Shown in pieces: positions 23,205 to 35,244 of a DNA stretch of 64,000 bases. The notes beneath the pieces are model-generated. The model did no database searches and was not told the DNA's origin. It saw nothing but the letters and a program-made list of their open reading frames with translations. The translations under genes were made by a program, and so were the position numbers. Positions within the stretch are counted from its first letter, which is position 1. Each line of letters begins with the position of its first letter. Origin of the DNA: Nageia nagi (lineage: Eukaryota > Pinophyta); the NCBI GenBank assembly GCA_050084985.1, contig JBITNC010000002.1, positions 3,534,001 to 3,598,000 on the forward strand, in the 5' to 3' direction.

Positions 23205-24251
23205 GGGGTAAGTGCAAGAAGTTGAGCCCCACTTTGGAGGAAGGATTGGGACCTAGTTTTTTTTAGCGCGAGGTCAGGATCCTAATGGGTAAGATCCCAA
23301 TCATCTGAGATCCTAGTCTGGTTCGAGATATCTAAGCTAGATCAAGATCCTGGCCCTAAAGATCATGATCCTAGAGAGTATAAATGCATGAAATCACCCC
23401 CAAGATTCTAGGGGGATTGAGATCCTGATCTTTAAATTTAAAAAAATTCCTACCTTTGACTTTAGAACTCCAACTTTAAGGTCATAGCAATGGAAATGGA
23501 CTTAATCGAATGTGGCATGTGTTTAATGATTTTTTTTTTGAAGAATTTTTTCATGAAATTTTGTAGGATTGTAGATGAGAGAGTGTAGATTTCAAATATA
23601 ATCATTTCATAATTGGATTAGATTTTGTATTTTTAATATAATTTCTAATGAAAGAGGGTCCATAAACTTTGAAAAATAGGGTTTTGTATTTATTTAATAA
23701 CTTTTTTTTAATTATTAAAAATAAAATATATGTGCACAATCTACATACAGTTATCCATAAGTTTTTAAAAAAATAATTAAAAATAATAAATTTAGGTCAA
23801 ATTATGCTTGAGGGACACATGCATTTTTCGAAATGACAATTAGGTCTAATAAAAAATTAATAAAAAAATATTCATGAAAAATAATAAAAAATATCGTCCA
23901 TAATCTCTAATATCTTAGGTATCTTTACCCAAAAGGATTTAACAAAATATTCTAATTTAGGTCTAATTATGCTTGAGGGACATAATGGGGGTGTTATTCT
24001 GAAACTATATTTTTTAAATAGTGGAGTTTAAATATGCCTATCAAAATTTTATTTCTATGATATAGGTATTGAAATAAATTATATATTTGAAAACTAGACT
24101 TTGAGCACTACATTTTTAATGAAGTGATCTTTTTCAAAATTAGAACTCTAAGTGCTTCAAATTTTGAGATCATTTGTAAAAAAACCTAAAAATTAAGGAA
24201 AACACTTCCACTTTTTGGTAAAAAGTGGTACTTATCTTCTTGCACTTACCC
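23205..24251. mobile_element. Non-autonomous TIR DNA transposon, 1,047 bp
   Basis: Inverted ends: GGGGTAAGTGCAAGAAG on the left; the right end reads CTTCTTGCACTTACCC. TAA on both sides (23202-23204 and 24252-24254) is a 3-bp target duplication. The ends match those of the 628-bp element at 10674, and both share interior text near the right end (a stretch containing CTTCAAATTTTGAGATCA or its complement). No transposase frame. The left part (23270-23460) has many GATCCT-containing words in a loose repeat. TAA duplications and GGG ends suggest PIF/Harbinger-like parentage. Confidence 0.8.
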
Positions 24252-26228
24252 TAAGGCAATCCTCACTTTATAGATATCTAATAGGAAGATATTATTTTGT
24301 GCAACACTAAAAAATATTCGGTTATATGTTGGGCTGGCTATTGTTATACCAATAAGTATTTTTGTAGGTTCTCATAAAGTTAAACCACATTCATGTTCCA
24401 AGTTGACGAGATTTATTATTGAATTGTAATGATATTTCTTATTCTTGCAATAATATTTTCGATTTGATTAAGTACTTTTAGATTCCTCTCTTTCATCATT
24501 TTTATATGTTTTCAATTTCAATTCTACGTACCAAACAACATCAATATTTGAGAGGATATAAGGTATAAAAATTTGGAGATCTAAATCTAAAAGGTTCTCT
24601 GTTATAACTTTTGTTAACTTCATATTTTTATGAATTCTACAAGCACTAAAAAAACTAACCCTACCCAAGTCCCTCCTTCCATTGACAAATTGTTATTCTA
24701 GAAGTGACACTAAGAGGGGGGTCAATCAATGTATTTAAACTTTTCTTTTATTTACCATAAAAATATTTGCAAGCTATATACTGAAATTACAAAAAGTAAT
24801 CACACAAGCTAACAACATAACATAGACTTTATAATGGAAACCCAATGAGGGAAAAACCACTATGCCAATGCACTACTTGATCTCCCAATCAAATCCAATC
24901 TAAAAATGGTTGGTCTTACAAATTCGATAGCATCCACTATTAATACTAGCACCCACTAACCCTCAATTTTGCAGCACCCACTGTAAGGATATCTAACTCC
25001 TATCCAAGCACCAACTTGGTTTATTCAATAAAAAGATTATGACATATTACATGCCTATATTATTTTACAACCCTGAATGGTTCAAGCTCTTTCTTCATTG
25101 TTTATCATTGCTCTATCTCTTGCCACTCCTCTCTCTTTCTCCACTCAAAAAAATGTCACATCCCTTGCAACAACTCTCACCACCCCGATTCATGCAATAA
25201 TCCCACTTTTATGTTTTCCAACACTTACTACTTTTATATGCATGCTTTTTTATCTATTTTTTTTACTTTCTTTTATTTTTAATAACATTCTCTTTATACA
25301 TGATGAGTATTTTTTTCTCTTCACACTCATTTAACTAAAAATAAACTTTCATGTATTACCTCTTTCAATTCAGTCTTATGCTTTTGTACTACAATTAACT
25401 ACTGCTTTATTATTTTTAGCTTTTTCTGTTGTGTGCAACAACTTGGGTTTTTCTATTCTTGGCAATTTTTCTCATGCAAATCCTATTCTAATTCTTCTCA
25501 CATACTTCAAATCCATGCACATTTCCCCAAAATCCATTTGGCAAAGTACTATTTAAAATTCTAGGTAAAATTATCTTTTTTCTTGATTTCTATTTAGCAA
25601 TCAAAACATGTCTAGATGTCTTTTTTAAGTTCTCATATTCTATGCCTCGTAATTCCAATGATTATCAAATTGTATCAATATGTTATTGATTATATAAGAT
25701 ACATCTATTCCAAATTTCAACTCTTAACTTTTTAGGAATCACTCCTAGCATCGCTACAAAGTTGGTCTTTGACATAGATTTTTCATTGTATTTTTTAGCA
25801 GTCAAAAAGTGTGAAACTATCATTTTTTGAGCCCTACATCTTCCAAATTTCTTTTCCATATGCCCTCAAATTTGGATTGTGTGTTCTTCCTAATATGAAG
25901 TACCATTAGTCCAAATTTGGTACGTTAAATCACTATGGATCATTTCTAGTAGATCCGTCAATATTACCCTTAACATAGATTTGCTTTATGTTTTTGAAAG
26001 TAAACTTATTATATAAGTTCAATAGAACTGCTTCGTTTTAGCTATGTAACCACATTTCATAAATCTAGTTCATTTTCTTATGTATAATTATTATGTTGCA
26101 TTTTGTTTTATATACATGTCTGTTTTGTTCCATTTTATTCTATGTACTTGTTATGCTACGTTTTATTCTGTATACATGCATGTTTCATACATATTCTTGT
26201 TCTGCTGCATTGTATTCTGCATAGATGT
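24252..26228. other. AT-rich interval with a distant LTR-family relative
   Basis: About 25540-26050 shares phrase order with the LTR at 3270-3600 (GTTGGTCT...CATAGATTT, CCCTCAAATTT, GAGGTACCA/GAAGTACCA-like words), so it looks like a diverged relative of the minimal-interior element's LTR. No boundaries could be set. Reading frames such as 25077-25334 are low-complexity. Confidence 0.35.
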
Positions 26229-26406
26229 TATGTTGCTAGATTTTGTTATGTAGTCTGTTGTGCTGTTGCATTTTGTTCTATAGTTTGTTTTGTTGTTGTG
26301 TTTTGTTTTGTATTATGTTTTGTTGTTGTGTTTTGTTCTGTAGTTTGTTCTGCTATTATGTTTTATTCTGTAGTTTGTTCTGCTGTTGTGTTTTATTTTG
26401 TAATAT
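26229..26406. repeat. Degenerate T/G-rich minisatellite
   Basis: TTTTGTTCTGTAGTTTGTTC and variants recur with a period of about 43-45 bp, itself made of two shorter related halves (TTTGTTCTGC and TGTTGTGTTTTG). The Cys/Val/Phe-rich frames across it are products of the repeat. Confidence 0.8.
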
Positions 26407-27299
26407 TTTTGTATTAACAATAATGATAACTTTACTCAACACAAATTTCAAGCTCCTTTTTGGTCCTTATCTTCCTATTTTATCAAAGTCTCCAATAACA
26501 TAGATACAAACGCATGTAATGGTTGCTTTATAAAATGAAAATGGAAAAACTTAGAATCTACAATAAATTCCCCATCATACTCTTCTTGAATTGATATCTC
26601 TTTAATATAAAATGAGCTCCAAAAATTCAATAATTTGTAAATCCATAATCTCTACATCACTTCTAATAGCCTTTGTTATGATCCTGAAGATGTCTAACAT
26701 GTAAAGTGCAAGTTTTTTGTAGGAGATTGAAGAAATTAAAATAAGGCACTCAAATGTAGCTTGCCATATGTAGGTATCTAAGGATAATATTTTTTCACAA
26801 ATAACATGCGTAATTTAGTTCCTTTCTATTTCATTTTCAAATTTGCAAAATCAAGGGCATCATACAATGCTTTAGTATGTCAAAGGTATACATCAATATT
26901 ACCATCAACTGTAATTATTCCTTGAATAAAAACTATAAGAATAGTGTGCATTTGATCATGTGTAAGAATATTAGATGATATCTCTTCACAAACATACCCA
27001 AGAGTTATTTATTTATGAATTTCAATGCCCCATTTTAAAGCTACAAATGTTGCACATATAGACAAAATACTTGCAATGATATTGAATCTGGTCTAAAACT
27101 AGTCAATTGTATTTTCTAAAAATACATGAGAGCATCCAAACCATGCTAGTTCTATGCATATATTATAATCATTACACTCCTTATGATACTATCAATTATG
27201 TAAATGTGAAATTAATATTGCTTAATATCGTCATGATTGTTGTGTTACATCAAAATCATGTTGTGTTCAGATATAAATACATTTTGATGATAAATATGC

Positions 27300-27720
27300 A
27301 AATATGATGTAAAATTATTTGGTACTATCATACATACTATGTTATTCCAAACTTATGTTATCCAAGAATGACATGAACATTGTAGTGATACTATCATGCA
27401 AGTATGTTTTATAGTCTTGCAATTATTACATGTTTAGACTATACATGACTATTGTTGGTTACTATCATACAAGCTATGTTAGTTTGAGCTTTGGCTATAT
27501 AGGTATGATATGAACATTGAAGTGATACTATCATATAAACTAAAATTATATTATGCAAGTATGTCATGTATATTGCAAGGATATTATCTTCTTACACTAT
27601 GTTATGTAGGAATGACATGAATATTGTAGTGATACTATTATCTTATATAAAACTATGGTATACAAGTATAACATGAGTATATTGCAATGGCACTTCCATG
27701 AACATTATATAAATATAATA
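27300..27720. repeat. Diverged repeat around AGTGATACTATCAT
   Basis: The words GTAGTGATACTATCAT, GAAGTGATACTATCAT and GTAGTGATACTATTAT, each preceded by GACATGAACATTG or similar, recur four or five times at uneven spacing of roughly 65-150 bp. It looks like an old satellite-like array broken up by indels. Confidence 0.55.
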
Positions 27721-28114
27721 TGATTTGTACATATATATTCGTATGTGTGTTTAGATACACCAAAAACCATGTAATGAAACTATACTATGGATATTGCAAT
27801 CATTTAGACCAATAACCTACTTATGCAAGAATATGATTTCTTAATATTGAATTGATACATTTGTGTGTAAAAAACTATGTACAGTTTTCAAAAATTATCT
27901 TGTCCATACTTGTCTTATTAAAGCATTTACAAAGTAGTAATATTTTTTCCATTTTTCAAGGGCAATCATTTCTCGTTTTAAACTCTTAAATGTGTATATA
28001 AGAAGCTTGTGTTCATTGAAGGAAATTTATTTCTCTAGTATCTTGGGACTAAGTCTAAGAACACTTTCTATATAGTGCTTATAGCACTATATAATTCGTT
28101 AGATTTGATAACTC

Positions 28115-28823
28115 CACGTCGTCAAAGACACATGGGATTTGATGCAGGAGTAGTTACATGGCAAGCACGTGGTGGAGCCCACCTAACATGCACATAAACA
28201 TTTTGGGTTAATGTCCTATCTTAGTTAAAAAATGAACATGGAGGTAGAGGCCCATTATGGTGTGTTGGGAATTCATCAACATGGCCACTATGTCTCATCT
28301 AATAACATTTAATTTTTAAGTAGTCTAAATATTTAATTAAATATATTAAGAAAATATAATAAAATTTATTATGATTTTTAATCTTCTTTTTCAAAACAAC
28401 CATTTAAATATAATTTTACTTTTTGAACTAATTATAATTGATCATGAGCTCAATTGAATATAAAAGATGTTAAAAAGTATCCTTACCAACATTTTATTTT
28501 AAAAAAAGTATAAGATTTGTTTAATGTAAAATGAACTTAATTTTAAAATTGAAATATTTAAAAAAAATAAGTAGATAAATGATATACAGGAAGGTTTGCA
28601 CGGAATTAACATCCTCAATTTATTACATTAAACATATCCAGTTTCAAGTGAGGGGATGAGATTTGAAACTAGGGTCTCCCATGAACAACTCAGAGATTTC
28701 AACTACCCCTCTCACCAACTCCCCTACACTTGCTGGAAAATGATATATAGTTTTTTATAAATAATTACATGAAATACAAAATATAAATAAATATTAAATT
28801 ATAAGGTTTTTGCAAGTGAAATT

Positions 28824-28875
<52 letters not shown>

Positions 28876-29220
28876 TGAGCTTACTATATATTAGAATGAT
28901 TTTGTCTTCATTCTTATAAAATTTATAAGGTCTTTCCTAATCTACAATCTAACTTTTCTAAATATGACTTTATCTAGTTTAAATTTATTTTTTAAAAAAT
29001 AAATCCAAATAATTATAAAAAAAATAACCATTTAAAATAATTTGATTATATAATCATATAATAAAAATAATAGTTTTTTTATCTTAAAATAAATTTTTGA
29101 AAAATTTTAAAAAAATTATGATTTATATAAAAGTATTAATTTGATTTAAAAATAATAATATACATACAAGTTGAGACATACAATTTTAGTTATCTTAAAT
29201 TTATATTATTAACAAGATTT
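28115..29220. repeat. Second copy of the pectate lyase upstream segment (copy B, left part)
   Basis: Aligns in order with 15960-17665. It ends in TTATTAACAAGATTT at 29220, the left target duplication of the LINE; the same duplicated segment resumes at 63839. No pectate lyase coding sequence is visible to its left, so only upstream DNA was duplicated or kept. Confidence 0.8.
28830..28869. repeat. (TA)n microsatellite
   Basis: About 20 uninterrupted TA units followed by a broken extension (AATATATATG). It lies within copy B and has no counterpart in copy A, so it expanded after the duplication. Confidence 0.95.
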
Positions 29221-29499
29221 TTTTTTGATGAAAAGTTCTTGCACTAAAATAAAAAAATTTACAACAAAAGGAGCTTGCAGGTGGTAGAGAGCACGTCTCA
29301 AAAAGTTACCACCTAACCCTAATCATGAGTTAAGCAAACCCAACCACATTAATTTAAAACAAGCTAAAAGAAAATGATAACAACTCAATTAAACATTGAG
29401 AAAATAAAGCAAATCATGCATTAGTCTCATGAGGAGAGCCCATTGGGGGCACATCAATAGTAACCATGTGATTCCATTCATTAGATGGTAGAGGACAAA

Positions 29500-31675
29500 G
29501 GTCCAACCATCATTAGCCCTAGGTAGGCTAGCTTATTTATTGCCCCATCCTAGAGCTTGCTATGGAGATGGAGGTTGATACCACCCTTGTTGGCCAACCA
29601 ATGTAGAGGATGGCAAAGCATTCCAACTTGGAGCATGGGCGTCCAAAGGTTGCATGTCAGACTCCACAAGAGATTGGGAAGAGCTAGCCCCAAAATCATG
29701 AAAATGCTTTCAAGGAGGGGAAGATCGAGCCTAACTCTGAATATCATGTTGTGATTGCAAATGTGATGGGGGACATTAACATGAGCGAGAGCGGGAATGA
29801 TCTTGAGAGGTCAGATTAGGAGGTAGTTTGCTGATAGCATAAGGAGCGTTACTCCAATACTCAAGTAATGTACGAAGATGGGATAACTCGAGCTCTACCT
29901 TTTGAGCTTGATCGATAATATACACCCACATGTCAAAAAATACCTTGATCTTGTTAAATAGGGTAAACTTAACTGTAGGAATGGCTTATTGAAAAATCAC
30001 TTTGTTTCTAATTTTCCAAATGTGAAACAAAAGAGTGGAATGAAAAATTTGCCAATCGGTTCTAAAAGGAAGGGTGAGGGTGAAACAATCCCTTAGTAAT
30101 ACATGCTACCATGAAAATGGTAAAGGCATGTAAGGAGCAAAAAAGGAAGCTACCCACTTTCAAGCAGTGACATCCCTGGGACAAGATCAAAATATAAACA
30201 TAGTGGACTAAGGTTCATTTAAAAAAGCACACCTAGGGTCTAGGATTCTAAGATACTTAAGGCAAGAACCTAAAAGGAGACTCTGGTTAAGCAAACTCCA
30301 CATAAAAAAAAATTGGTTCATGGCATGAAGCCCTTGTAGTTTTGAAGCATTTCTTCCACTTGGTATGCTAAGAACCCAAATCCCATTTATCATTAAGCTA
30401 TGAAACCATGGGCAACATTGGAGTAAGCCAGTTTTATCCTAGGGTCACTTTGTAATTAAGAAAAGCAATATCAAGATACCATCCCCAATATTTCCACCAT
30501 GGTTTCTAAGAGTTCACACCAATTTTCTATAAATTCAAAAAAGGTTAAGCTCAATAACAATGTCATAAGTGGCTTTATCTAAGGAATTCAAGCGAAAAGA
30601 ATGTTTGAATTGATCCCAAGGAATCCAATTCCTAGAGTGCTTATCAAAAGACTCTGCAATAGTAATAATGGCTTGTTTGAAAATTTTGCAAGCATGCACC
30701 CATTGAACTTAGGCCAAAGGGGTACCATTAATCTAAAATAGCGAAGACCACCATATATTCAATTTATTCATAAAGAGTCCTTTATGAAATCTAGAGCCCT
30801 TCCATTTAGTCCAAGGCATCAGTTGTTACCAAGCTTTCCAAATGCTCTGAATAACAAAGGAGCTTGGAATTTTGACAAAGACCAAAGCCATAATCAATGA
30901 AGGAAAATCTAACCCCTTCCATATTTTTCTAAGAGGCAAGCCCATAGATACTGCATTTCTTATAAGGAATTTCCAATCTTCAAGTCCTCTTAGAGCTCTA
31001 ACAATATACTTAGCACAAAGACCCATGCCTTGGTGTTTGTAATAAAAAATACCCATGCCTCTTGAGTCTCAAGAAAGGTAACAAGTTTTCCAAGCCACTC
31101 TGTGAAACCCCTTCTTATCTACTTTGGTATTCCATAGGAAGTCTCTAAGAAGCTTTTTTAGCTTATTATAGTAGGCTTGCAAAGGTATTCAATAGGATGA
31201 GTAGTACACATGGGTTGAAGCAAGTACCTTAAAGCAAATTTAAAATTTGCTCGCTAATGAGAGCTTTTTGGAGTTCCAATAGTTAAACATGTTTCAACCT
31301 TAGCAATCACGTAGTTCCAAATTTGGGGTGGTAACCCTTGAAATCCAAAGGGGATGCCTAAAAATGTAAAAAACTCCCCAAGTTGAATCCAATTATACTG
31401 ATAATTGGCTAATCAAGCTGGTATATCTAGAAGGAATTGCTTATAGCAGAAGGTTTTCATGCATTGAATACTAGAGATGAACGCCTAATATAAGGTGTAT
31501 AAGCATTCCACTACATTGGATATGGACTCCTCATCCTCATGAATGGTTAAAAAAGAATCATCTGCAAAGTGACCATTGATAAGATGGTCTTTATTCCTAG
31601 GAAGCATGAACCCATGGATTTTTCCTTCACTAGAATGCTTATTAAATAAGTATCCAAAAGCTTTGTTGCTAAAAC
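29500..31675 (-). pseudogene. LINE ORF2: RT catalytic end and C-terminal region
   Basis: Immediately left of Copia-1, the minus strand continues the RT: KAFGYLFNK, then HFADDSFLTIHEDE with the catalytic FADD at 31557-31568, then LGIPFGF (about 31340). Further left are fragments of the C-terminal region, the longest being 31056-30826. Frameshifts and stops are frequent. The catalytic aspartates remain although the gene cannot be translated. Poly-T at 29221 marks the 3' end. Confidence 0.8.
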
Positions 31676-31680
31676 ATAAA

Positions 31681-32170
31681 TGTTAGAATTTGTAATGAAA
31701 TATTGTGAATATATAAACTCCTTGTAAATTCAATTAATCACTTAAAGGATATTTAGATACCTTAAGGGATTAATTGAATTCTTTATTATGTAAACTTTGA
31801 CCTTACCAAGTGGTTAGTTGGTAGGTTAAAGTTAGGTAATATATTTATTGTAACCCTAACCTTACCCTTGGGTTAAAGGGAGGTTAGGGAGGTGCTCTCA
31901 TGCTATAAATAGAGGGCCTCTCCTCTTGTAATATAACTTAGATTTTGAGTAAGATTACTCTACTAGTTTGTGTAGGAGAGAAAGGAATTGTAGTAAGAGG
32001 GTGCATAGTTTGAGAATTGAGATCTAGTTGTGGATGTACTCCCAAGGAGGGAGGAACCACATTATATTGGTGTTATCTTGTGTGAATGGTGTTATTAGCT
32101 TGTAGATGTTGAATGATTAAGTTTCCTATAGTCTTGGACCTTGAGGATTAGTGTAGTGCTAATTCCTTCA
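31681..32170 (+). repeat. Copia-1 5' LTR
   Basis: 490 bp, TG to CA. A TATA-like GCTATAAATAGAGGGCC (31901-31920) fixes the promoter and transcription direction. Six differences from the 3' LTR, four of them transversions. Confidence 0.97.
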
Positions 32171-32172
32171 AT

Positions 32173-32184
32173 TGGTATCAGAGC
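32173..32184 (+). promoter_or_regulatory. Copia-1 primer-binding site
   Basis: TGGTATCAGAGC, two bases after the LTR, is the standard site pairing with the 3' end of initiator methionine tRNA for minus-strand DNA synthesis. Confidence 0.95.
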
Positions 32185-32639
32185 TTGGTGTGGAAGCTCT
32201 TCTTCAACATCTTGAAGGCCTTTATTTCTCAACCTACACTCCATTGTTGAGGTAAAATCAAGAGAAGGTATATTTTTTTTATTATTATTATTTTTATTAT
32301 TGTGATACTAACATAATTCTTTGAAGATGTGTTAGTATGCTTAAAATGATGCAATTGATTACTAACCCTTTTTTTAAGTTGCAATTTTTTTATTGATTAG
32401 CTTATGGCTATTTTATAAAAAATTGGGGTTAGTATATATACATATATATAAATTGCATTTCTTTGTGTTTCAAATAAGTTCTTCTCTTTGGGAAATAAAA
32501 AAAAATTGGTGTATTTTTTACATACTAGAGAGTGTTCTTTTCTAAACTACTACTCTAGTTCCTTTTTACTCCTAAAATATTTACAATATATTATAAAATA
32601 TATGTATTTATAAAAAAATAAAAATAAAAAATAAAAATG

Positions 32640-33560
32640 GGTTTCTGAGAGGCGTTTAAGTAGATGCGACTGTCAGTTGTAAAGCCAAACTCTGAAACCT
32701 CTACACGCATCCTTCCAAAAGTCTTATAGAATACAATGAACGTAGGATATGCGTAAAAATGGACTCTTCCGTATGCAAATCCCAGTTATACAGTCAGGTT
32801 TTTTCTAAGATGTTTTGGGCAAATGTGATTATCAAATAAGTACATACCCTATTCTTACTATCTACCCTCTTCACCGTGCTGTTGTTGAATTTGTTTTTTC
32901 CCTCAATTCATTCATGCAACGACGACAGAAAGCGTTGATTTTTTTTCACCCCCCAACCTTCAACATACTCCCTATTTTTTTGGGTTTCTGTTCTTTGTGT
33001 AGCTTCTCGCATTTTCTCGCTGCTGGAGTGCAGTGAATTCTACGCCTCTGATATTGTTGCTTCACCACCTCCGAAATAAAAGCTCTTCCATTCACATCGC
33101 ATCCTCACTGCCTAGTAGTCTAAATACAATCCATCATTGATTCGTTTTTCTTTGTCTCCCTTCTCAACTCCCCACATATTTTTCCCACACAGAAATTCTT
33201 CATGGTGGATGTTGAGAGAACGGGGCCAAATAGTATATTCTTTTTCTTGGTGGCCATGAAATTTATTTTGGTGGTAATTTAAGACTGAAAGACAGGTGCT
33301 TACTGGGTTGTGATGGGAATCAGAGTTAAAGGTGACCTATTCTAAGAGAAGGAATGGTATTCTGAAGAAAGCCAGGGAGCTGTCTATCCTATGCGATATA
33401 GATATTGCACTAATAATGTTCTCACCCACAGGGAAACCCATGCTTTGCCTCGGTGAAAGGAGGTGATTGCTATCGTAAACCAAGACTCTGTTGCGCAAGC
33501 CTCCTCTTCCATCTCACCATTAATAAAATTGAAAAACTATGATGCAGAAAATTCAAACCC
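32640..33560 (+). other. Captured host DNA in the Copia-1 leader
   Basis: Between AT-rich leader segments lies about 0.9 kb with higher GC and gene-like texture. It contains a MADS-box first exon (33313-33462), the sequence before it (plausibly promoter and 5' leader) and the start of an intron after it (GTGATTGC at 33463). Because intron sequence is present, the source was genomic DNA or an unspliced transcript. Copia-2 has no such match at the same place but has another GC-richer block (61500-62085). Boundaries are judged from composition, not from a donor locus. Confidence 0.75.
33313..33462 (+). pseudogene. MIKC*-type MADS-box exon 1 fragment
   Basis: From 33332 the frame reads a MADS DNA-binding domain core without a break for 43 codons: [18 protein letters not shown], then [14 protein letters not shown], then [11 protein letters not shown], ending at a donor-like AG|GTGATT (33462/33463), where MIKC* genes have their first intron. 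Upstream, ATG at 33313 reads MGIRVK, a one-residue-altered form of the usual MGRVK. The block that should follow (the helix start with KRIEN) is missing and the frame is shifted there, so the fragment cannot make a MADS protein. MADS proteins are nuclear transcription factors; MIKC* members act mainly in the gametophyte. The [11 protein letters not shown] and TGKP signature favours MIKC* over classic MIKC. It is in the same sense as the retrotransposon. Confidence 0.9.
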
Positions 33561-34660
33561 TACATGTACTCCTTCCTTCTTCTTTGTGCATTTAATTTTT
33601 TTTTGTTGACTACTTGCATATTCTTAAATGCACATGCAAAGCAATGTTTACTCCTTCTTGGTAAGGGAAGGGTAGCCATTCTTCTTACCTAAAAGCATTT
33701 ATAACTTTGAGTGCTTAAGTAAAAGTAGCATTAACTATGCATAGGTCTCCTTTCTTTTTCATTAATACTTGCAAGCTCTCTAGAAGCAAACGTATACTTT
33801 TTGGTAGGCATTTAATATTTTTTGCTTGCTTACAAGTCATTTGTTCCTATTACATGCACTTAGAAGTACTTATACTCCAACTTTAAGCATTGTCATGATG
33901 ACTATAATACTTTAAAGTAAGTAGATACATCATTACTCTTCAATGCTATCCAATTTTTTAGAAAAATGTGGCAAATAAAGTTAATTCTTTAGGAGTATAT
34001 TTTTTTATTTTCCTTAAATACTTTTAAGTTTGGCAATTTACTTAGGTAAAATGATAAATATTAGTGTAACATTAACACTTTAAGGGATTTTTTTACCTAA
34101 GTATTTTTTTTTGTTTTGTTTTATGATTTCATGTTTCCTAAAAGGGAAACCTATGCTATTTTTTAAGTAAACAAAGGAAATTTTTTACTTAAAATATAAA
34201 TGCATACTTAAAAGACAATTTTTTTAGCATACAAGTTTAGGGATAAAACTTTAAGTATAAAAAGGGGGAATTTGTATAGTTTTTTACTTAAAACTTTATC
34301 TAGATCTTGCATGCTAAATTTGTAATGCATGCCTCTTAATCTTGTGTAGGAATAAAGCATGCTTAGTACTTCAAATTTTTAAGTTAAATAATGCATTTTT
34401 AATAAGATAAATGATGCATGTTTATTACTTAATTTTTTAAGTTATGGATTAATGCTAAGTAGGACTTAGCCCTTTTTAAATTCATTAAAGTGTTGAATGA
34501 ATTTATGAACTTGAGCAAGTATGCAAAATGTAAAAATGTCCTTTAGGGGTTAGTACAAAACCCATTGGACTCTTATATTTCAAGTTCTTGTGGATGATGT
34601 ATTTTTAATACTTTACTTTATATTTTTGCATAATTGCTTTATACTTGCAAAACGCAAAAT
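33561..34660 (+). other. AT-rich part of the Copia-1 leader
   Basis: Many loose repeats of ACTTAAGTAAA- or TTTTTACTTAAA-like words, no coding content. Not clearly present in Copia-2, so it may be family-specific filler or part of the captured segment's flank. Confidence 0.45.
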
Positions 34661-34669
34661 ATTGAAAGT

Positions 34670-35110
34670 AACCCCTAAAATGAACACATCCGCACGTACT
34701 TTTCCACAACATGACTTGTTTGGGGAGCCACGAGGTGAGGACAGGGCAGACTGGAGCCTTTTTAGTCCGAAGAACCAAGTGGTGGTAAATCCGTCTTAAT
34801 TGCCCCTAAGACCTTTGTTGGATTGGACATAACTCTATTAGGTGGACAGGCATGTGTGTAGTGATACCACATGTCCGCAACGTCCATTCAGGGATTATCC
34901 TGATAACCTAGGAGGAAAACTTGAAAACCTTAAACAAGATAATTAAAATGGCCGGTCCAAGATACGTCGGATCCTTGGAAAATAGTTGGTACTTCTCCTT
35001 GAGAGAGTATATTACTGACCAAGGTGAACTGGTGGAGGACTGGTAGTACTTGGGCTCCACTTTGCGGGCATCCAGGTGAAGGCCTAATTCTATACAAGAA
35101 AACAACCTCA
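34670..35110 (+). promoter_or_regulatory. Conserved untranslated leader upstream of gag
   Basis: About 440 nt that align closely with the minus strand of 60985-61430 in Copia-2, including AAAATGAACACATC, ACATGACTTGTTTGGGGAGC, GGCATGTGTGTAGTGATACC and CATTCAGGGATTAT. The two elements' LTRs and flanking leader differ far more. Noncoding sequence kept between diverged copies at this place most likely holds packaging, dimerisation or translation signals, as is known for retroelement leaders. That function is inferred. Confidence 0.65.
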
Positions 35111-35244
35111 ACTTTATCCTTCTACGGATCTTGGTTTATAAGTTTGCACATGTGGGACATGTTTACTTATCAATGTTTAATTTGTATAGATGGTAAATTG
35201 TAGAAATTTATTCATTCTTATTGCTTATTTACTTTTGTGTAGCA

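Noticed and set aside
24703-24730. CACTAAGAGGGGGG as a possible CACTA transposon end
   Set aside because: No inverted partner or 3-bp target duplication found within reach; a five-base match alone is not evidence.
26103-26503. Cys/Val/Phe-rich overlapping frames
   Set aside because: Produced by the T/G-rich minisatellite; not proteins.
32815-33036. 73-codon plus-strand frame in the captured block as a MADS exon
   Set aside because: No match to MADS or neighbouring domains; more likely promoter or 5' leader of the captured gene.
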